From positions 1 to 34,900 of the forward strand of contig WRGX01000215.1 of NCBI GenBank assembly GCA_009786975.1: a DNA stretch of 34,900 nucleotides, in the 5' to 3' direction. Position 1 is the stretch's first letter, and the number at the start of each line of letters is the position of its first letter. The position numbers were made by a program, and so were the translations under genes. The notes beneath the pieces are model-generated. The model ran no database searches. It saw only the letters and a list, made by a program, of their open reading frames with translations, and was not told where the DNA came from. This stretch comes from Defluviitaleaceae bacterium. Its GTDB lineage: Bacteria > Bacillota > Clostridia > Lachnospirales > WQUN01. Below are positions 34,795 through 34,900 of this stretch, one piece after another.

Positions 34795-34900
34795 GTTCGG
34801 CGAGGAATCCCCCCGCGTTGTGCGCACCATGGTGAACGAAGCGGGCGATATTTGGCAATAATAATATTGTCCGAGTCGTGTTGGTAGTCTGCTCCTTACA

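Overview
The window joins two different kinds of DNA. Positions ~1-8433 look like the end of an integrative element of lower GC: a truncated tyrosine integrase, a small excisionase-like HTH protein, a DUF927-type ATPase, a DUF1643 protein, an Lgt-like gene paired with a Cys-rich secreted protein, and a Mor-like regulator, with a tRNA-Trp at the right boundary. Positions ~8434-34900 look like the chromosome of a flagellated Firmicute: CDF transporter, pyrF-pyrK, DUF218, DUF2161, a NYN-domain protein, ftsQ, a flhA-flhF-flhG-PilZ-cheC-cheD-fliA-fapA operon, an RlmD/RumA-type methyltransferase, yraN, cca and smc. The most striking signal is a family of ~90-bp GC-rich interspersed repeats (about 16 copies on both strands, as singles or head-to-tail arrays). 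It is often associated with a second perfect 13-bp-arm hairpin (GAGTCGGCGAGTG-A-CACTCGCCGACTC). Copies sit between genes, and two separate arrays lie in frame inside the rRNA methyltransferase gene, adding about 196 residues at two positions including the SAM-binding fold. Other notable signals are a 160-nt palindrome with 35-bp perfect arms and a possible ATAG target duplication, hairpins placed 21-38 nt upstream of five start codons in the integrative element, and a structured non-coding block next to the excisionase. All family names come from reading the sequence; no database search was run.
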